Below, in pieces: positions 1 through 9,711 of a stretch of DNA of 64,000 bases. This stretch comes from Xanthomonas sacchari. Lineage in GTDB: Bacteria; Pseudomonadota; Gammaproteobacteria; Xanthomonadales; Xanthomonadaceae. Below the pieces are notes generated by a model that was not told the DNA's origin, did not search any database, and saw only the letters and a list, made by a program, of their open reading frames with translations. Made by a program: the position numbers and the translations under genes. The stretch spans positions 1,426,001-1,490,000 of the forward strand of contig NZ_CP132343.1 in assembly GCF_040529065.1 (NCBI RefSeq). The letters are read 5' to 3'. Within the stretch, counting starts at the first letter, position 1. Each line of letters begins with the position of its first letter.

Positions 1-1
1 C

Positions 2-1849
2 CATGTGGCGCTGTTCTCCTACTACGCGCTGCTCAACGCGGCGGTGTTCGCGATCGCCTGGTACCGGCCGTGGCGGGTGCTGAACCTGCTCGGGTTCGGC
101 TTCACCTTCGGCATCGGCACGCTGTGGGGCGTGCTGCAGTACCGGCCGGAGAAGTTCGCCAGCACCGAGCCGTTCCTGCTGCTGTTCTTCGCCTTCTACC
201 TGCTGATCCCGATCCTGTACGCGCGGCGGCAGGAGGCCGCGCGCAGCGCGCTGATCGACGGCAGCCTGCTGTTCGGCACGCCGCTGATCGCGTTCTCGCT
301 GCAGGCGGGGTTGCTGCGCGGCGAGCGCTTGCCGCTGGCCTTGTGCGCGTTGGCTCTGGCGGCGCTCTATGCGCTGCTGGCCGCCGCGCTGATCCGGCGC
401 GCGCGCTTCGCCCTGCTGGGGCAGGCGTATGCGGTGCTGGCGGTGGGCTTCGCCACGTTGGCGGTGCCGCTGGCCCTGTCGGCGCGGGCCACCGCCAGCG
501 TGTTCGCGCTGGAGGGGGCGGCGCTGGTGTGGCTGGGCCTGCGCCAGCGGCGCTGGCTGCCGCAGCTCAGCGGCGCCGGGTTGCAGATGGCGGCCGCGTT
601 GGGCTTCACCCTGGGCCTGGACGCGGCGGTGCAGGACAGCCAGGCCGTGGCCAATGCCACCTGCATGAGCGCGCTGCTGCTGGCCCTGGCCGGCTTCGCC
701 AGCGCCTGGTGCTATCGCCGTGCGCGCGCCGCCATGCCGGCGCTGGGCTACTACCTGTGGGGGCTGGCCTGGTGGTGCGGGATCGGCGTCGCCGAGATCC
801 TGCGCTTCGTCGACGCCGACGCGCGGCCGGACGTGTTGCTGGCCTGGGCGGCGGTCAGCGGCTGGCTCGCGGCCGAAGCGCAGCGGCGCTGGCCGGCGCC
901 GGCGCTGGCTGCGACCACGCTGGGCGGCCTGGCGCTGGCGTTGCCGCTGGCGGCCTGGCAGGCCGATGCGCACGGGCAGCCGTTCGCCGGGCATGGCGCC
1001 TGGGCCTGGGCGCTGTTCGCGGTGCTCGGCGTGCGCAGCCTGCTGTGCCTGCGCGACAGCGGGGGCGGCGTGGCGCGCGCGGCGCAGTTCGTGTGGTGGC
1101 TGGTGTGGCCCAGCGTGGTTGGGCTGCTGTGCACCTGGATCGCGCTGCACAGCGACCTCGCCGCCGGCTGGCGCTGGATGCTGTTGCTGGCGCCCTGGTT
1201 GCTGGCGACGGCGCTGTCGCTGTGGCGCTGGAACTGGCTGGCGGCGCCGCTGGGCGCGGCCTTCGCGCCGTGCCGCAGCGCGCTGCAGAGCACTTACTTC
1301 GGGCTGCTGACGGTGGCTTGGCTGTACAGCCTGGGCCTGCCCGGCAGCAGCGCGCCGTTGCCCTGGGTGCCGCTGCTCAATCCGCTGGAACTGAGCCAGT
1401 TGGCGCTGCTGGTCCTGGGCGTACGCTGGACCCGCAGCCCCGAACTGCCGGCGCTGCTACGGCCGTGGCGCACCCATCTGCTGGCCGCTGCCGGCTTCCT
1501 GTGGATCACCAGCGTCACCCTGCATGCGGTGCATTACTGGGCGGCGGTGCCGTGGCCCGGCGTGCTCGGCGATGGTGTGGCGCAGACCAGCCTGACCGTG
1601 GTCTGGAGCGTGCTGGGCGTGCTCGGCTGGGTGCTGGGCTCGCGCCGCGGCCAGCGCGGCCTGTGGCTGGCCGGCGCGGTGTTGATGGCGGTGGTGCTGG
1701 GCAAGCTGTTGCTGGTGGATCGCGGCAATCTCGGCAACGTCGCCGGCATCGCCTCGTTCATCGCGTACGGGCTGTTGTGTACGGTGGTGGGCTATCTGGC
1801 GCCGGCACCGCCGCGCGCCGCCGAACCGGCCGAGGAGGCCATCCCATGA
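2..1849 (+). CDS. DUF2339 family polytopic membrane protein (5' end outside window)
   Basis: The reading frame is open from the first bases of the window, so the N-terminus lies upstream and only the C-terminal ~615 residues are seen. They consist almost entirely of hydrophobic helices joined by short Arg-rich loops. The segment RPWRVLNLLGFGFTFGIGTLWG followed by a YRPEKFASTEPF stretch is what I recognise as the DUF2339 family, large inner-membrane proteins of unknown function. The stop codon overlaps the ATG of the next gene (ATGA), a DUF3999 protein; the two families commonly sit together, so they probably act as a pair at the inner membrane. No biochemical role can be assigned. Confidence 0.8.
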   Translation, partial: HVALFSYYALLNAAVFAIAWYRPWRVLNLLGFGFTFGIGTLWGVLQYRPEKFASTEPFLLLFFAFYLLIPILYARRQEAARSALIDGSLLFGTPLIAFSLQAGLLRGERLPLALCALALAALYALLAAALIRRARFALLGQAYAVLAVGFATLAVPLALSARATASVFALEGAALVWLGLRQRRWLPQLSGAGLQMAAALGFTLGLDAAVQDSQAVANATCMSALLLALAGFASAWCYRRARAAMPALGYYLWGLAWWCGIGVAEILRFVDADARPDVLLAWAAVSGWLAAEAQRRWPAPALAATTLGGLALALPLAAWQADAHGQPFAGHGAWAWALFAVLGVRSLLCLRDSGGGVARAAQFVWWLVWPSVVGLLCTWIALHSDLAAGWRWMLLLAPWLLATALSLWRWNWLAAPLGAAFAPCRSALQSTYFGLLTVAWLYSLGLPGSSAPLPWVPLLNPLELSQLALLVLGVRWTRSPELPALLRPWRTHLLAAAGFLWITSVTLHAVHYWAAVPWPGVLGDGVAQTSLTVVWSVLGVLGWVLGSRRGQRGLWLAGAVLMAVVLGKLLLVDRGNLGNVAGIASFIAYGLLCTVVGYLAPAPPRAAEPAEEAIP

Positions 1850-3210
1850 TCCGACGTGCGCTGTTTCCGTTGTTGCTGGCCGGGTTGCCGCTGTGCGCGT
1901 TCGCTGCCAGCCAGCGCGACGACTACGCCCAGCAGTGGCCGCTGACCCTGCAGGACGCCGATGCCGGCGCCTATCGCGTGCAACTCGAAGATGCGGTCTA
2001 CCGCAGCGCGCAGCGCGCCTCGCTGGGCGACGTGGAGGTGTTCAATGCCGCGGGCGATCCGGTGCCGTCCACGCTGTTCGCCGCCGAGCAGGCCGAGACC
2101 GCGCCGCGCCGGCAGCCGTTGCCGTGGTTTCCGTTGCCGGCCGCGCGCGACGGGCGTGCAGCGGACCTGGAGCTGATCGCCGAGCGCGACCGCGACGGCA
2201 GCGTGCGCCGCATCCAGACCCGCGTGGCGGGCGGCGGCAGCGACGCAGCGGCTGCCGGCTGGCTGGTCGATGCCAGCGCACTGCACGCGCCACTGCGCGC
2301 GCTGTCGCTGCAATGGGCCGCCGCCGCGCAGCCGCAGCAGGCCCGCTACCGCGTCGAGGGCAGCGACGATCTGCGCGACTGGGAGGTGGTGGTGGATGAG
2401 GCGACCCTGGTCGACCTCAGCAACCAGGGACACCGCCTGCAGCAGCTGCGCATCCCCATCGGCCGCGAAGTGCGCTATCTGCGCCTGCTGCCGTTGGCCG
2501 ACGCCAACGCGCCGCCGCTGACCGGGGTGGAAGCCGAGCTGGCGCCGGCACCGGTCGCCGCCAACTGGCATTGGCAGCAACTGGACGCGGCGAGCAGCGA
2601 TCCCGCGCAGCACAGCTATGCGTTCGTGTCGCCGGGGCGCTATCCGGTGACGCGCATCGACATCGCCTTGCCCGGCAACAACGCCATCGAATGGCGCGTG
2701 CAGAGCCGCGACAGCGCCGAGGCGCCTTGGCAGGATCGCGCCGGTCCGTGGCTGGCCTACCAGGTCGGTGGCGGCAGTCGTTCGCCGCCGCAGGCGCTGA
2801 CCGCGCCGGTGCGCGACCGCTACTGGCGGCTGCTGGCGGCGCAGGATCCGGGCCGGCAGCGGCCGGCGCTGCGCCTGGGTTACCAGCCGGAGACGCTGGT
2901 GTTCCTGGCGCAGGGTGCGCCGCCGTATGCGCTGGCCGCCGGCAGTGCGCGCACCCAGCGTGCGCCGGCGCCGCTGGCCGCCGCATTGCAGGCCCTGCAT
3001 GCCCAGCGCGGGCTGCAATGGACGCCGGCCACCGCCAGCCTCGGCGCAGCGCAACCCTTGGCGGGCGCCGCGGCGTTGCAGGCACCGCCACCGCCGCGCG
3101 ACTGGAAGACCTGGCTGCTGTGGGCGCTGCTGATCGGCGGCGCGCTGCTGGTGGTCGGTTTCGCGCTGAGCCTGCTGCGCAAACCCGCCGCCGCCGACGG
3201 CGCGGGCTGA
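1846..3210 (+). CDS. DUF3999 family protein, exported with C-terminal membrane anchor
   Basis: 454 residues. The start is the ATG inside the ATGA overlap with the preceding DUF2339 gene, giving an N-terminal signal peptide (MIRRALFPLLLAGLPLCAFAAS). A large, presumably periplasmic part follows (residues ~20-425), with repeated YRVEGSDDLRDWEVV-type segments resembling beta-sandwich discoidin-like folds. A single C-terminal transmembrane helix (WLLWALLIGGALLVVGFALSL) and a short basic tail end the protein. This matches the DUF3999 layout. Tight coupling to DUF2339 suggests the two make one envelope complex; substrate and function are unknown. Confidence 0.75.
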   Translation: MIRRALFPLLLAGLPLCAFAASQRDDYAQQWPLTLQDADAGAYRVQLEDAVYRSAQRASLGDVEVFNAAGDPVPSTLFAAEQAETAPRRQPLPWFPLPAARDGRAADLELIAERDRDGSVRRIQTRVAGGGSDAAAAGWLVDASALHAPLRALSLQWAAAAQPQQARYRVEGSDDLRDWEVVVDEATLVDLSNQGHRLQQLRIPIGREVRYLRLLPLADANAPPLTGVEAELAPAPVAANWHWQQLDAASSDPAQHSYAFVSPGRYPVTRIDIALPGNNAIEWRVQSRDSAEAPWQDRAGPWLAYQVGGGSRSPPQALTAPVRDRYWRLLAAQDPGRQRPALRLGYQPETLVFLAQGAPPYALAAGSARTQRAPAPLAAALQALHAQRGLQWTPATASLGAAQPLAGAAALQAPPPPRDWKTWLLWALLIGGALLVVGFALSLLRKPAAADGAG

Positions 3211-3414
3211 CCCGCAGGACGGCGATCGCGCGCACGCTGCGCCGTGCGCGCGTCAATGCACCGATTTGCCGCTGTGCGGCCGACGCCGGACAATGGGGGT
3301 TTCGCCGTTGCGGCGATCGGCCGGCGCTCCTGCACCCGACGTTACGATGCCGACGCCGACACTGCACCGATGGCGCGGTTTTCCCTTTGCAACCCCACGA
3401 AAGCGAGCACTTAC

Positions 3415-4590
3415 ATGTCCATCCTGCGAATGACCGATCTCGATCTGTCCGGCAAGCGCGTGCTGATCCGGCAAGACCTGAATGTGCCGATCGACAATGG
3501 CCTGATCACCTCCGAACAGCGCATCCTGGCCTCGGTGCCGACGCTCAAGCACGCGCTGGAACAGGGCGCGGCGGTGATGGTGACCTCGCATCTGGGCCGG
3601 CCCAAGGAAGGCGTGTGGACCCAGGAGGATTCGCTGGAGCCGGTGGCCGTCCGACTGGCCGCGCTGCTCGGCGTGGACGTGCCGCTGATCCGCGACTGGG
3701 TGGATGGCGTGGACGTACAGACGGGGCAGATCGTGCTGCTGGAGAACTGCCGCATGAACGTCGGCGAGGGCAAGGACGACGAGGCGCTGGCGAAGAAGTA
3801 CGCGGCGCTGTGCGACGTGTTCGTGATGGACGCCTTCGGCACCGCGCACCGCGCGCAGGCCTCCACCCATGGCGTGATCAAGTTCGCGCCGGTCGCCGCC
3901 GGCGGCCCGCTGCTGATGGCGGAGCTGGACGCGCTGGCCAAGGCGCTGGAACAGCCGGCCAAGCCGCTGCTGGCGATCGTCGCCGGCAGCAAGGTCTCGA
4001 CCAAGCTTGAACTGCTGTCCAACCTGGTGGACAAGGTCGACCAGCTGATCGTCGGCGGCGGCATCGCCAACACCTTCATTGCCGCGGCCGGGCACGCGGT
4101 GGGCAAGTCGCTGTGCGAACCGGACCTGCTGGACACCGCGCGCAAGATCGTCGCCGACGCCAACGCGCGCGGCGCGGCGATCCCGCTGCCCAGCGACGTG
4201 GTGGTGGCCAAGCAGTTCATGCCCGACGCCGAGGCCACGGTGAAGGCGGTCACCGACGTCGCCGACGACGATCTCATCCTGGACATCGGCCCGCAGACCG
4301 CCGCGCACTACGCCGAGCTGATCGCCAAGGCCGGCACCGTGGTCTGGAACGGCCCGGTCGGCGTGTTCGAGTTCGACGCCTTCGGCAAGGGCACCGAGAC
4401 CCTGGCGCGTGCGATCGCCGCATCGTCGGCGTTCTCCATCGCCGGCGGCGGCGACACCCTGGCCGCGGTCGACAAGTACGGCATCGCCGAGCAGGTCAGC
4501 TACATCTCCACCGGCGGCGGCGCGTTCCTGGAGTTCCTGGAGGGCAAGACCCTGCCGGCGGTGGCCGCGCTGCAGGCGCGCGGCGCGTGA
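3415..4590 (+). CDS. pgk: phosphoglycerate kinase
   Basis: 391 residues, the usual length for bacterial Pgk. It interconverts 1,3-bisphosphoglycerate + ADP and 3-phosphoglycerate + ATP in the cytosol. Visible signatures are RQDLNVPID near the N-terminus, [44 protein letters not shown], the nucleotide-binding [11 protein letters not shown], and GGGDTLAA with STGGGAFLE near the C-terminus. I chose ATG 3415 ([13 protein letters not shown]) because conservation begins there; the frame stays open upstream but that part is unconserved-looking. ATG 3430 is an alternative. It overlaps the next gene by 4 bp and stands at the head of a glycolytic block with pyk and aldolase. Confidence 0.97.
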   Translation: MSILRMTDLDLSGKRVLIRQDLNVPIDNGLITSEQRILASVPTLKHALEQGAAVMVTSHLGRPKEGVWTQEDSLEPVAVRLAALLGVDVPLIRDWVDGVDVQTGQIVLLENCRMNVGEGKDDEALAKKYAALCDVFVMDAFGTAHRAQASTHGVIKFAPVAAGGPLLMAELDALAKALEQPAKPLLAIVAGSKVSTKLELLSNLVDKVDQLIVGGGIANTFIAAAGHAVGKSLCEPDLLDTARKIVADANARGAAIPLPSDVVVAKQFMPDAEATVKAVTDVADDDLILDIGPQTAAHYAELIAKAGTVVWNGPVGVFEFDAFGKGTETLARAIAASSAFSIAGGGDTLAAVDKYGIAEQVSYISTGGGAFLEFLEGKTLPAVAALQARGA

Positions 4591-5237
4591 GCGCCGCCGA
4601 CGTCCTGTTCTTCGACCTGGACGGCACGCTGGTCGATTCGGAGGCCGGCATCGTCGGCAGCCTGCGCCATGCCTTCGCCGAACTGGGCCAGCCGCTGCCG
4701 ACGCCGGCGCAGTTGCGCGCCTGGATCGGCCCGCCGCTGCGCGACAGCTTCCAGCAGCACTTCGGCGGGGATGCGGTGTTGGTGGAGCAGGCCTTGACGC
4801 TGTACCGCAGCCGCTACGACAGCCACGGCTGGCGCGAGCACACGGTGTTCCCGGACATCGGTGCGGCGGTGGAAACGATCGCCGCGGCCGGCCACCGCCT
4901 GGCGGTGGTGACCTCGAAGAACGAGCGCTTCGCGCGGCGCATCGTCGAGCAGCTGCCGTTCGGCGCTCGCTTCGAGGAGATCGTCGGCGCCAGCGACGAC
5001 GGCGCGCGCCGGGCCAAGCCGGACCTGATCGCCGAGGCGCTGCGGCGGCTCGCCGTCGTGCCGGCGCACTGCCGCATGATCGGCGACCGGCGCATGGACA
5101 TCGACGGTGCGCGCCACCACGGCATGCGCAGCATCGGCGTGCTGTGGGGCTTCGGCGATGCCGAGGAACTGCGTCAGGCCGGCGCCGATGTGCTGGCGCA
5201 GACGCCGGTGCAACTGCCGGCGCTGGTTGCAGCCTGA
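4587..5237 (+). CDS. HAD-superfamily phosphatase (phosphoglycolate phosphatase-like)
   Basis: 216 residues starting at GTG 4587 in a GTGA overlap with pgk, so the two are translationally coupled. HAD motif I is [12 protein letters not shown] (nucleophile and acid/base Asp). Motif II is VVTSKNE, motif III is the Lys in RAKPDLI, and motif IV is [12 protein letters not shown]. The cap sits between motifs I and II ([10 protein letters not shown] region), typical of the Gph/PGP branch. Coupling to pgk fits a house-cleaning or repair phosphatase for phosphorylated side products, or phosphoglycolate phosphatase. The substrate cannot be read from the sequence, so no symbol is given. Confidence 0.85.
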   Translation: MSAADVLFFDLDGTLVDSEAGIVGSLRHAFAELGQPLPTPAQLRAWIGPPLRDSFQQHFGGDAVLVEQALTLYRSRYDSHGWREHTVFPDIGAAVETIAAAGHRLAVVTSKNERFARRIVEQLPFGARFEEIVGASDDGARRAKPDLIAEALRRLAVVPAHCRMIGDRRMDIDGARHHGMRSIGVLWGFGDAEELRQAGADVLAQTPVQLPALVAA

Positions 5238-5481
5238 GCCGCCTGAATGGGCACGTGCGCCGGTGCGTCCGGCGCACATGGCCCTGGCCACGCACGGCGC
5301 GTGGCCTGATGTCATCTCATCTGTGGCGCCCGCGGGCCGGCGCCGGTTGGCGCGACATGACCACATACTGTCCCGCATTGTCCGCTCCCTATGCCGGACC
5401 GCGCGTGCGTCTATGCCGAAATGCCATGCTGTGTGAGGGGCGCGTGTGCTAGCTTTGAGCGCTTTTTCCAAGGATGCCATC
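5238..5481 (+). other. intergenic region before pyk
   Basis: About 240 bases between the HAD phosphatase and pyk. No convincing open frame and no repeat family is seen. It presumably carries the pyk promoter, but I find no clear -35/-10 pair. Confidence 0.4.
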
Positions 5482-6948
5482 ATGATCGAACGTCAGCGCC
5501 GCACCAAGATTCTCGCCACCCTCGGTCCTGCCACCGACCCGCCGGGCGTGCTCGAGGATCTGTTCCGCGCCGGCGTCAACGTGGTGCGGTTGAACTTCAG
5601 CCACGGCGATCCGTCGGGCCAGGCCAAGCGCGCCGCCGAAGTGCGTGCCGCCGCGGCCCGCGTCGGTGCCGAGATCGGCATCCTCGCCGACCTGCCGGGC
5701 CCGAAGATCCGCATCGAGCGCTTCGCCCAGGGCAAGGTCTCGCTCAAGCTCGGCGACCGCTTCGACCTGATCGCCGACCCCAATGCCGCGCCGGGCGACG
5801 CCAGCCAGGTCGGCGTCAGCTACCTGGGCCTGCCGCAGGACGTGGCCCCGGGCGACGTGCTGCTGCTGGACGACGGCCTGATGCAGCTGAAGGTCGTCGA
5901 AGTGCAGGGCGAACGCATCGTCACCAGCGTGCTCAACGACGGCGTGCTGTCCGATCGCAAGGGGCTCAACAAGCAGGGCGGCGGCCTGTCGCTGGGCGCG
6001 CTGACCGAGCGCGACAAGGAACTGATCGGCATCGTCGCCAAGATCGGCGTCGACTTCATCGCGGTGTCGTTCTGCCGCAACGCCGAGGACATGAACGAGG
6101 CGCGGCGCATCGCCCGCGCGCACGGCTGCGACGCGGCGCTGGTGTCCAAGATCGAGCGTACCGAGGCGATCGAGAACCTGAGCGAGATCGTCGAGGCCTC
6201 GGACGTGGTGATGGTCGCGCGCGGCGACCTGGGCGTGGAGATCGGCGACGCCGAGTTGCCGGGCCTGCAGAAGAAGATCATCAAGGAATCGCTGGCGCAG
6301 AACAAAGTGGTGATCACCGCCACGCAGATGCTGCAGTCGATGGTGGAAAGCCCGATCCCGACCCGCGCCGAAGTGCTGGACGTGGCCAACTCGGTGATCG
6401 ACGGCACCGATGCGGTGATGCTGTCGGCCGAGAGCGCCGCCGGCGCCTATCCGATCCGCGCGGTCGAGGCGATGGCGCGCATCTGCCTGGGTGCCGAGCG
6501 CCAGTTCGAAACCGAAACCGACTTCGGCATGGCGCCGCGCAACCTCGAGCGCGCCGACCAGGCCATCGCCATGGCCACGATGTTCCTGTCCCAGCACGTG
6601 GGCGTGCGCGCCATCGTGGCGATGACCGAATCCGGCGGCACCCCGCGCTACCTGTCGCGTTTCCGCGCCAAGGCGCCGATCTTCGCGGTGACCCGCCACG
6701 ACGGCGCGCGCCGGCACATGGCGATGATGCGCGACGTGTTCCCGATCAACTTCGACAGCCGCGGCCTGACCCCGCGCGAGGCCGCGCGCGGCGCGATCCG
6801 CGTGCTGGTCGAGGCCGGCCTGCTGGCGCCGGGCGACCGCGTGGTGTTCACCAGCGGCGAGCACATGGAAACCCACGGCGCGACCAACACCCTGCGCCTG
6901 CTCGAGGTCGGCCCGGACGGCCGCGCCAGCGGCCTGGGCGAACTCTGA
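5482..6948 (+). CDS. pyk: pyruvate kinase
   Basis: 488 residues. Catalyses phosphoenolpyruvate + ADP to pyruvate + ATP in the cytosol. Motifs in order: RRTKILATLGPAT, VNVVRLNFSHGD, DLPGPKIRI, the active-site Lys/Glu segment SKIERTEAIENL, VMVARGDLGVEI, and the signature ITATQMLQSMVESPIPTRAE followed by DGTDAVMLSAESA. ATG 5482 is preferred over an in-frame upstream codon at 5446 because AAGGA lies 7 bp before it (5470-5474) and the conserved N-terminus begins there. The ~240-bp gap from the HAD gene suggests its own promoter. A GC-rich hairpin with a TTCG loop follows the stop. Confidence 0.97.
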   Translation: MIERQRRTKILATLGPATDPPGVLEDLFRAGVNVVRLNFSHGDPSGQAKRAAEVRAAAARVGAEIGILADLPGPKIRIERFAQGKVSLKLGDRFDLIADPNAAPGDASQVGVSYLGLPQDVAPGDVLLLDDGLMQLKVVEVQGERIVTSVLNDGVLSDRKGLNKQGGGLSLGALTERDKELIGIVAKIGVDFIAVSFCRNAEDMNEARRIARAHGCDAALVSKIERTEAIENLSEIVEASDVVMVARGDLGVEIGDAELPGLQKKIIKESLAQNKVVITATQMLQSMVESPIPTRAEVLDVANSVIDGTDAVMLSAESAAGAYPIRAVEAMARICLGAERQFETETDFGMAPRNLERADQAIAMATMFLSQHVGVRAIVAMTESGGTPRYLSRFRAKAPIFAVTRHDGARRHMAMMRDVFPINFDSRGLTPREAARGAIRVLVEAGLLAPGDRVVFTSGEHMETHGATNTLRLLEVGPDGRASGLGEL

Positions 6949-6954
6949 AGGACT

Positions 6955-6982
6955 CGGCGTGGCGGCTTCGGCCGCCGCGCCG
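6955..6982 (+). terminator. hairpin after pyk, possible terminator
   Basis: Twelve-base-pair inverted repeat (one G-T pair) closed by a TTCG tetraloop, 7 bp after the pyk stop codon. It is followed by AT-containing sequence but no uninterrupted T-run, so it is a plausible rather than certain intrinsic terminator. Confidence 0.5.
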
Positions 6983-7052
6983 TCGGCAACATTTGTTCGA
7001 TCGCGCATGGAACGGCGCGGCGCCCCCCGTTCCCTGATCGTGCGACACCCCC

Positions 7053-8462
7053 ATGACGTCCCCAAGCGCGCACGCCGAACTCGGGCTGGACCTGCCTGAA
7101 CGCCCCGGCACGCATTGCCTTGAACACCTGATCCAGGCCTCGGCCACGCGCGAGCTGGTGGTCACCGAAGACATCCGTGATCGCCGCGGCATCCTGCTGG
7201 TCGCCAAGGGCCAGCGCATCAACGCCGGCCTGCGCGAGCGCCTGATCGCGCGGCGCCTGCTGCGTCCGCTCGAATCCTCGCTGGCGTTCTGCGAGGAGCT
7301 GCGCCCGAGCGAGGTGCAACTGGCCGCGCAGCGCGAACTGGACGAACACCCGCACCTGCGGCAGTTGCTGGGCGAGCAGGCGCAGCCGGTGATGGCCATG
7401 CTGGCCCGCGCCCGCACGCTGGGCGCGCCCGGTACCTTGCTGACCACGCTTGGCCAGACCCGGCCGGCCGCGTTCTCGCATGCGGTGCGGGTGGCGATGC
7501 TGGTGGCCTGGCTGGCGGCGCTGCTGTCGCGCTCGGACGCAGCGATGCGCGAGGCCGCGGAAGTCGGCCTGCTGCACGATCTCGGCGAGATGTACGTGGA
7601 TCCGGCGGTGCTGGAACTGCCGGAGGCGCAGCAGGACTTCGCGCAGTGGCGCATGCACTGCGTGCACCCGGTGATCAGCGCCGCGCTGCTCGGCGAATCC
7701 GGCGTGTATTCGGCGCAGCAGGCCGCCGCTGCGCGCGAGCATCACGAGCGCATCGACGGTTCCGGCTACCCGGTCGGTGCGTCGGTACTCTCGCCCCTGG
7801 GCCGGTTGATCTCCTGCGCCGAAGCGCTGGATGGCTTGTTCGAACGCGAGCGGGGCCATGCGCAGGCGCTGGCGCGGATGCGCATCGCGCTGCGCGTGGT
7901 GCCCGGGCAGTTCCCGCGCGAGGTGGTCGACCTGCTGAGCGAGCGCCTGCGCGACTGCGCGCCGGAGCCGGCGTCGACGCATGATCCGCAGCACCTGCGC
8001 GAAGTGGTGGCGGCCTTGCTCGACGGCCTGGAGCGGGCGCGCGACGAAGCCCTGCGCCTGCAGCGCGGCGGCGACCTGCGCGAGGACGAGCGCGCGGCCC
8101 TGCAGCATCTGCTGCTGTTGATCGTGGGCTACATCATGGCCATCCACGATTCCGGCGCCGGCAAGATGGTCGAGCAACTGCCGTGGCTTATCGCCGCGCC
8201 GGAGGCGGCCGAGGAGGTCGATCGCGTCTGTTGCGAATTGCGTTGGCAGTTGCCGGGGTTGCGCCGCCATGCCGCGTTGCTGGCGCACCGCCGCGCGCGC
8301 AGCGCTGAGGACTGGCAGCCGTTGCTCGATGCGCTCGCCATCGCACTGCCGGCCGCGCAGGGCGCGCCCGTGCAGGCGACGGCCGCGGACGCAGCACCGC
8401 TGAAGACAGCGCAGGGCGATGCGCATGTGCAGTGTGACGCGATGACGGATGCGCTTGCCTGA
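7053..8462 (+). CDS. HD-GYP-type phosphohydrolase (possible cyclic-di-GMP phosphodiesterase)
   Basis: 469 residues. An N-terminal ~110-residue region (VVTEDIRDRRGILLVAKGQRIN) resembles the small domain often found before HD-GYP modules. The HD-GYP core runs from about residue 140: a lone His in AFSHAVRVA, then LLHDLGEMYVDP, a His in CVHPVIS, and HHERIDGSGYP with the full GYP signature. HD-GYP enzymes hydrolyse cyclic-di-GMP. Two departures are visible: the Lys normally after HD-x-G is Glu (HDLGE), and the later Arg-Pro-Tyr segment is not recognisable. There is no receiver domain or membrane segment. It lies alone between pyk and the aldolase. Confidence 0.75.
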   Translation: MTSPSAHAELGLDLPERPGTHCLEHLIQASATRELVVTEDIRDRRGILLVAKGQRINAGLRERLIARRLLRPLESSLAFCEELRPSEVQLAAQRELDEHPHLRQLLGEQAQPVMAMLARARTLGAPGTLLTTLGQTRPAAFSHAVRVAMLVAWLAALLSRSDAAMREAAEVGLLHDLGEMYVDPAVLELPEAQQDFAQWRMHCVHPVISAALLGESGVYSAQQAAAAREHHERIDGSGYPVGASVLSPLGRLISCAEALDGLFERERGHAQALARMRIALRVVPGQFPREVVDLLSERLRDCAPEPASTHDPQHLREVVAALLDGLERARDEALRLQRGGDLREDERAALQHLLLLIVGYIMAIHDSGAGKMVEQLPWLIAAPEAAEEVDRVCCELRWQLPGLRRHAALLAHRRARSAEDWQPLLDALAIALPAAQGAPVQATAADAAPLKTAQGDAHVQCDAMTDALA

Positions 8463-8541
8463 AGTGCCGTGAACATGCGCGGTCTACGCCTGTAACCGCT
8501 TGCAATGCCGGCGGTAACGGAATGCATGCAGGCCGGCCCGG

Positions 8542-8547
8542 TATACT
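8542..8547 (+). promoter_or_regulatory. -10-like element before class I aldolase
   Basis: TATACT stands 34 bp before the aldolase ATG in an otherwise very GC-rich stretch. A matching -35 is not obvious at 16-18 bp, so only the -10 is proposed. AGGA at 8572-8575 is the ribosome-binding site. Confidence 0.4.
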
Positions 8548-8580
8548 GGGGGTTCCCCCGTTGCAGCCATCAGGAACCGT

Positions 8581-9585
8581 ATGAGCATCGAACAGCTTGC
8601 CGAAACCGCACAGGCAATGGTCGCCCCGGGCAAGGGCATCATCGCGATCGACGAATCCACCAGCACCATCGCCAAGCGCTTCGCCGGCGTGGGCATCGAG
8701 AATGTCGAAGAGAACCGCCGTGCCTACCGCGAGCTGCTGCTGACCACGCCGAAGCTGAGCGACCACATCTCCGGCGCGATCCTGTACGACGAGACCATCC
8801 GCCAGAAGACCAAGGACGGCGTGCCGTTCGCCAAGTACATGGCCGAGCACGGCATCATCCCCGGCATCAAGGTCGACAAGGGCACGCATCCGCTGGCCGG
8901 CATGCCGGGCGAACTGATCACCGAAGGCCTGGATGGCCTGCGCGCGCGCCTGGAGGAGTACTACAAGCTCGGCGCACGCTTCGCCAAGTGGCGTGCGGTC
9001 ATCACCATCGGCGAGGACATCCCCTCCGGCGTGTGCATCGAGACCAACGCGCATGCGCTGGCTCGTTACGCGGCGCTGTGCCAGGAGCAGGGCCTGGTGC
9101 CGATGGTGGAGCCGGAAGTGCTGATGGACGGCGACCACGACATCGAGACCTGCTACGAGGTCACCGAAGCCACGCTGCGTTCGTTGTTCGGCGCGCTGTA
9201 CGAGCAGAACGTGGTCCTGGAAGGCACCATCCTCAAGGCCTCGATGGTCATCGCCGGCAAGGACTGCGACGAGCAGGCCAGCGTCGAGGAAGTGGCCGAG
9301 TCCACCGTGATGTGCCTCAAGAGCACCGTGCCGGCGATCCTGCCGGGCATCGTGTTCCTGTCCGGCGGCCAGACCGACGAGCAGTCCACCGCGCACCTCA
9401 ACGCGATGAACCAGCTCGGCAACCTGCCGTGGCCGCTGAGCTTCTCCTACGGCCGCGCCATGCAGCAGGCCGCGCTGAAGCTGTGGGCGCAGGACATGAA
9501 GGGCAATTTCGCCAAGGCGCAGCAGGTGGTGTACGAGCGCGCCAAGGAAAACGGCCTGGCCGCGCTGGGCAAGTGGCAGGGCTGA
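8581..9585 (+). CDS. fructose-bisphosphate aldolase, class I
   Basis: 334 residues, full length for bacterial and eukaryote-like class I aldolases. Cleaves fructose-1,6-bisphosphate to dihydroxyacetone phosphate and glyceraldehyde-3-phosphate without metal, through a Schiff base. Seen: the N-terminal GKGIIAIDESTSTIAKRF, AILYDETIRQKTKDG, GIIPGIKVDKG, VPMVEPEVLMDGDHD, and the Schiff-base Lys in EGTILKASMV, followed by LSGGQTDEQSTAHLNAMN. The start is ATG 8581 with AGGA 6 bp upstream. A strong hairpin terminator follows. It closes the lower-glycolysis block, though with its own promoter-like element. Confidence 0.96.
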   Translation: MSIEQLAETAQAMVAPGKGIIAIDESTSTIAKRFAGVGIENVEENRRAYRELLLTTPKLSDHISGAILYDETIRQKTKDGVPFAKYMAEHGIIPGIKVDKGTHPLAGMPGELITEGLDGLRARLEEYYKLGARFAKWRAVITIGEDIPSGVCIETNAHALARYAALCQEQGLVPMVEPEVLMDGDHDIETCYEVTEATLRSLFGALYEQNVVLEGTILKASMVIAGKDCDEQASVEEVAESTVMCLKSTVPAILPGIVFLSGGQTDEQSTAHLNAMNQLGNLPWPLSFSYGRAMQQAALKLWAQDMKGNFAKAQQVVYERAKENGLAALGKWQG

Positions 9586-9603
9586 TCGCCCCCGCAACGC
9601 CTA

Positions 9604-9634
9604 CGAAGAACGCCGGCATCGCCGGCGTTTTTCG
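9604..9634 (+). terminator. rho-independent terminator after aldolase gene
   Basis: A 14-bp stem (one G-T pair) with a 3-base ATC loop, and a T-run formed at the base of the 3' arm (9628-9632). It starts 18 bp after the aldolase stop codon. The stem is nearly palindromic, so it may also serve the converging response-regulator gene. Confidence 0.85.
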
Positions 9635-9711
9635 TTTCGGGGCTCGGCGACTTGCGGGAGCCGGCAGTGGCGCTTGCGCATCGGTGACCAGGCCGCGCCG
9701 CACCGCGGCCC

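Noticed and set aside
3253-5295. 680-codon minus-strand frame opposite pgk and the HAD gene
   Set aside because: Arg/Pro/Ala-rich shadow spanning two real genes.
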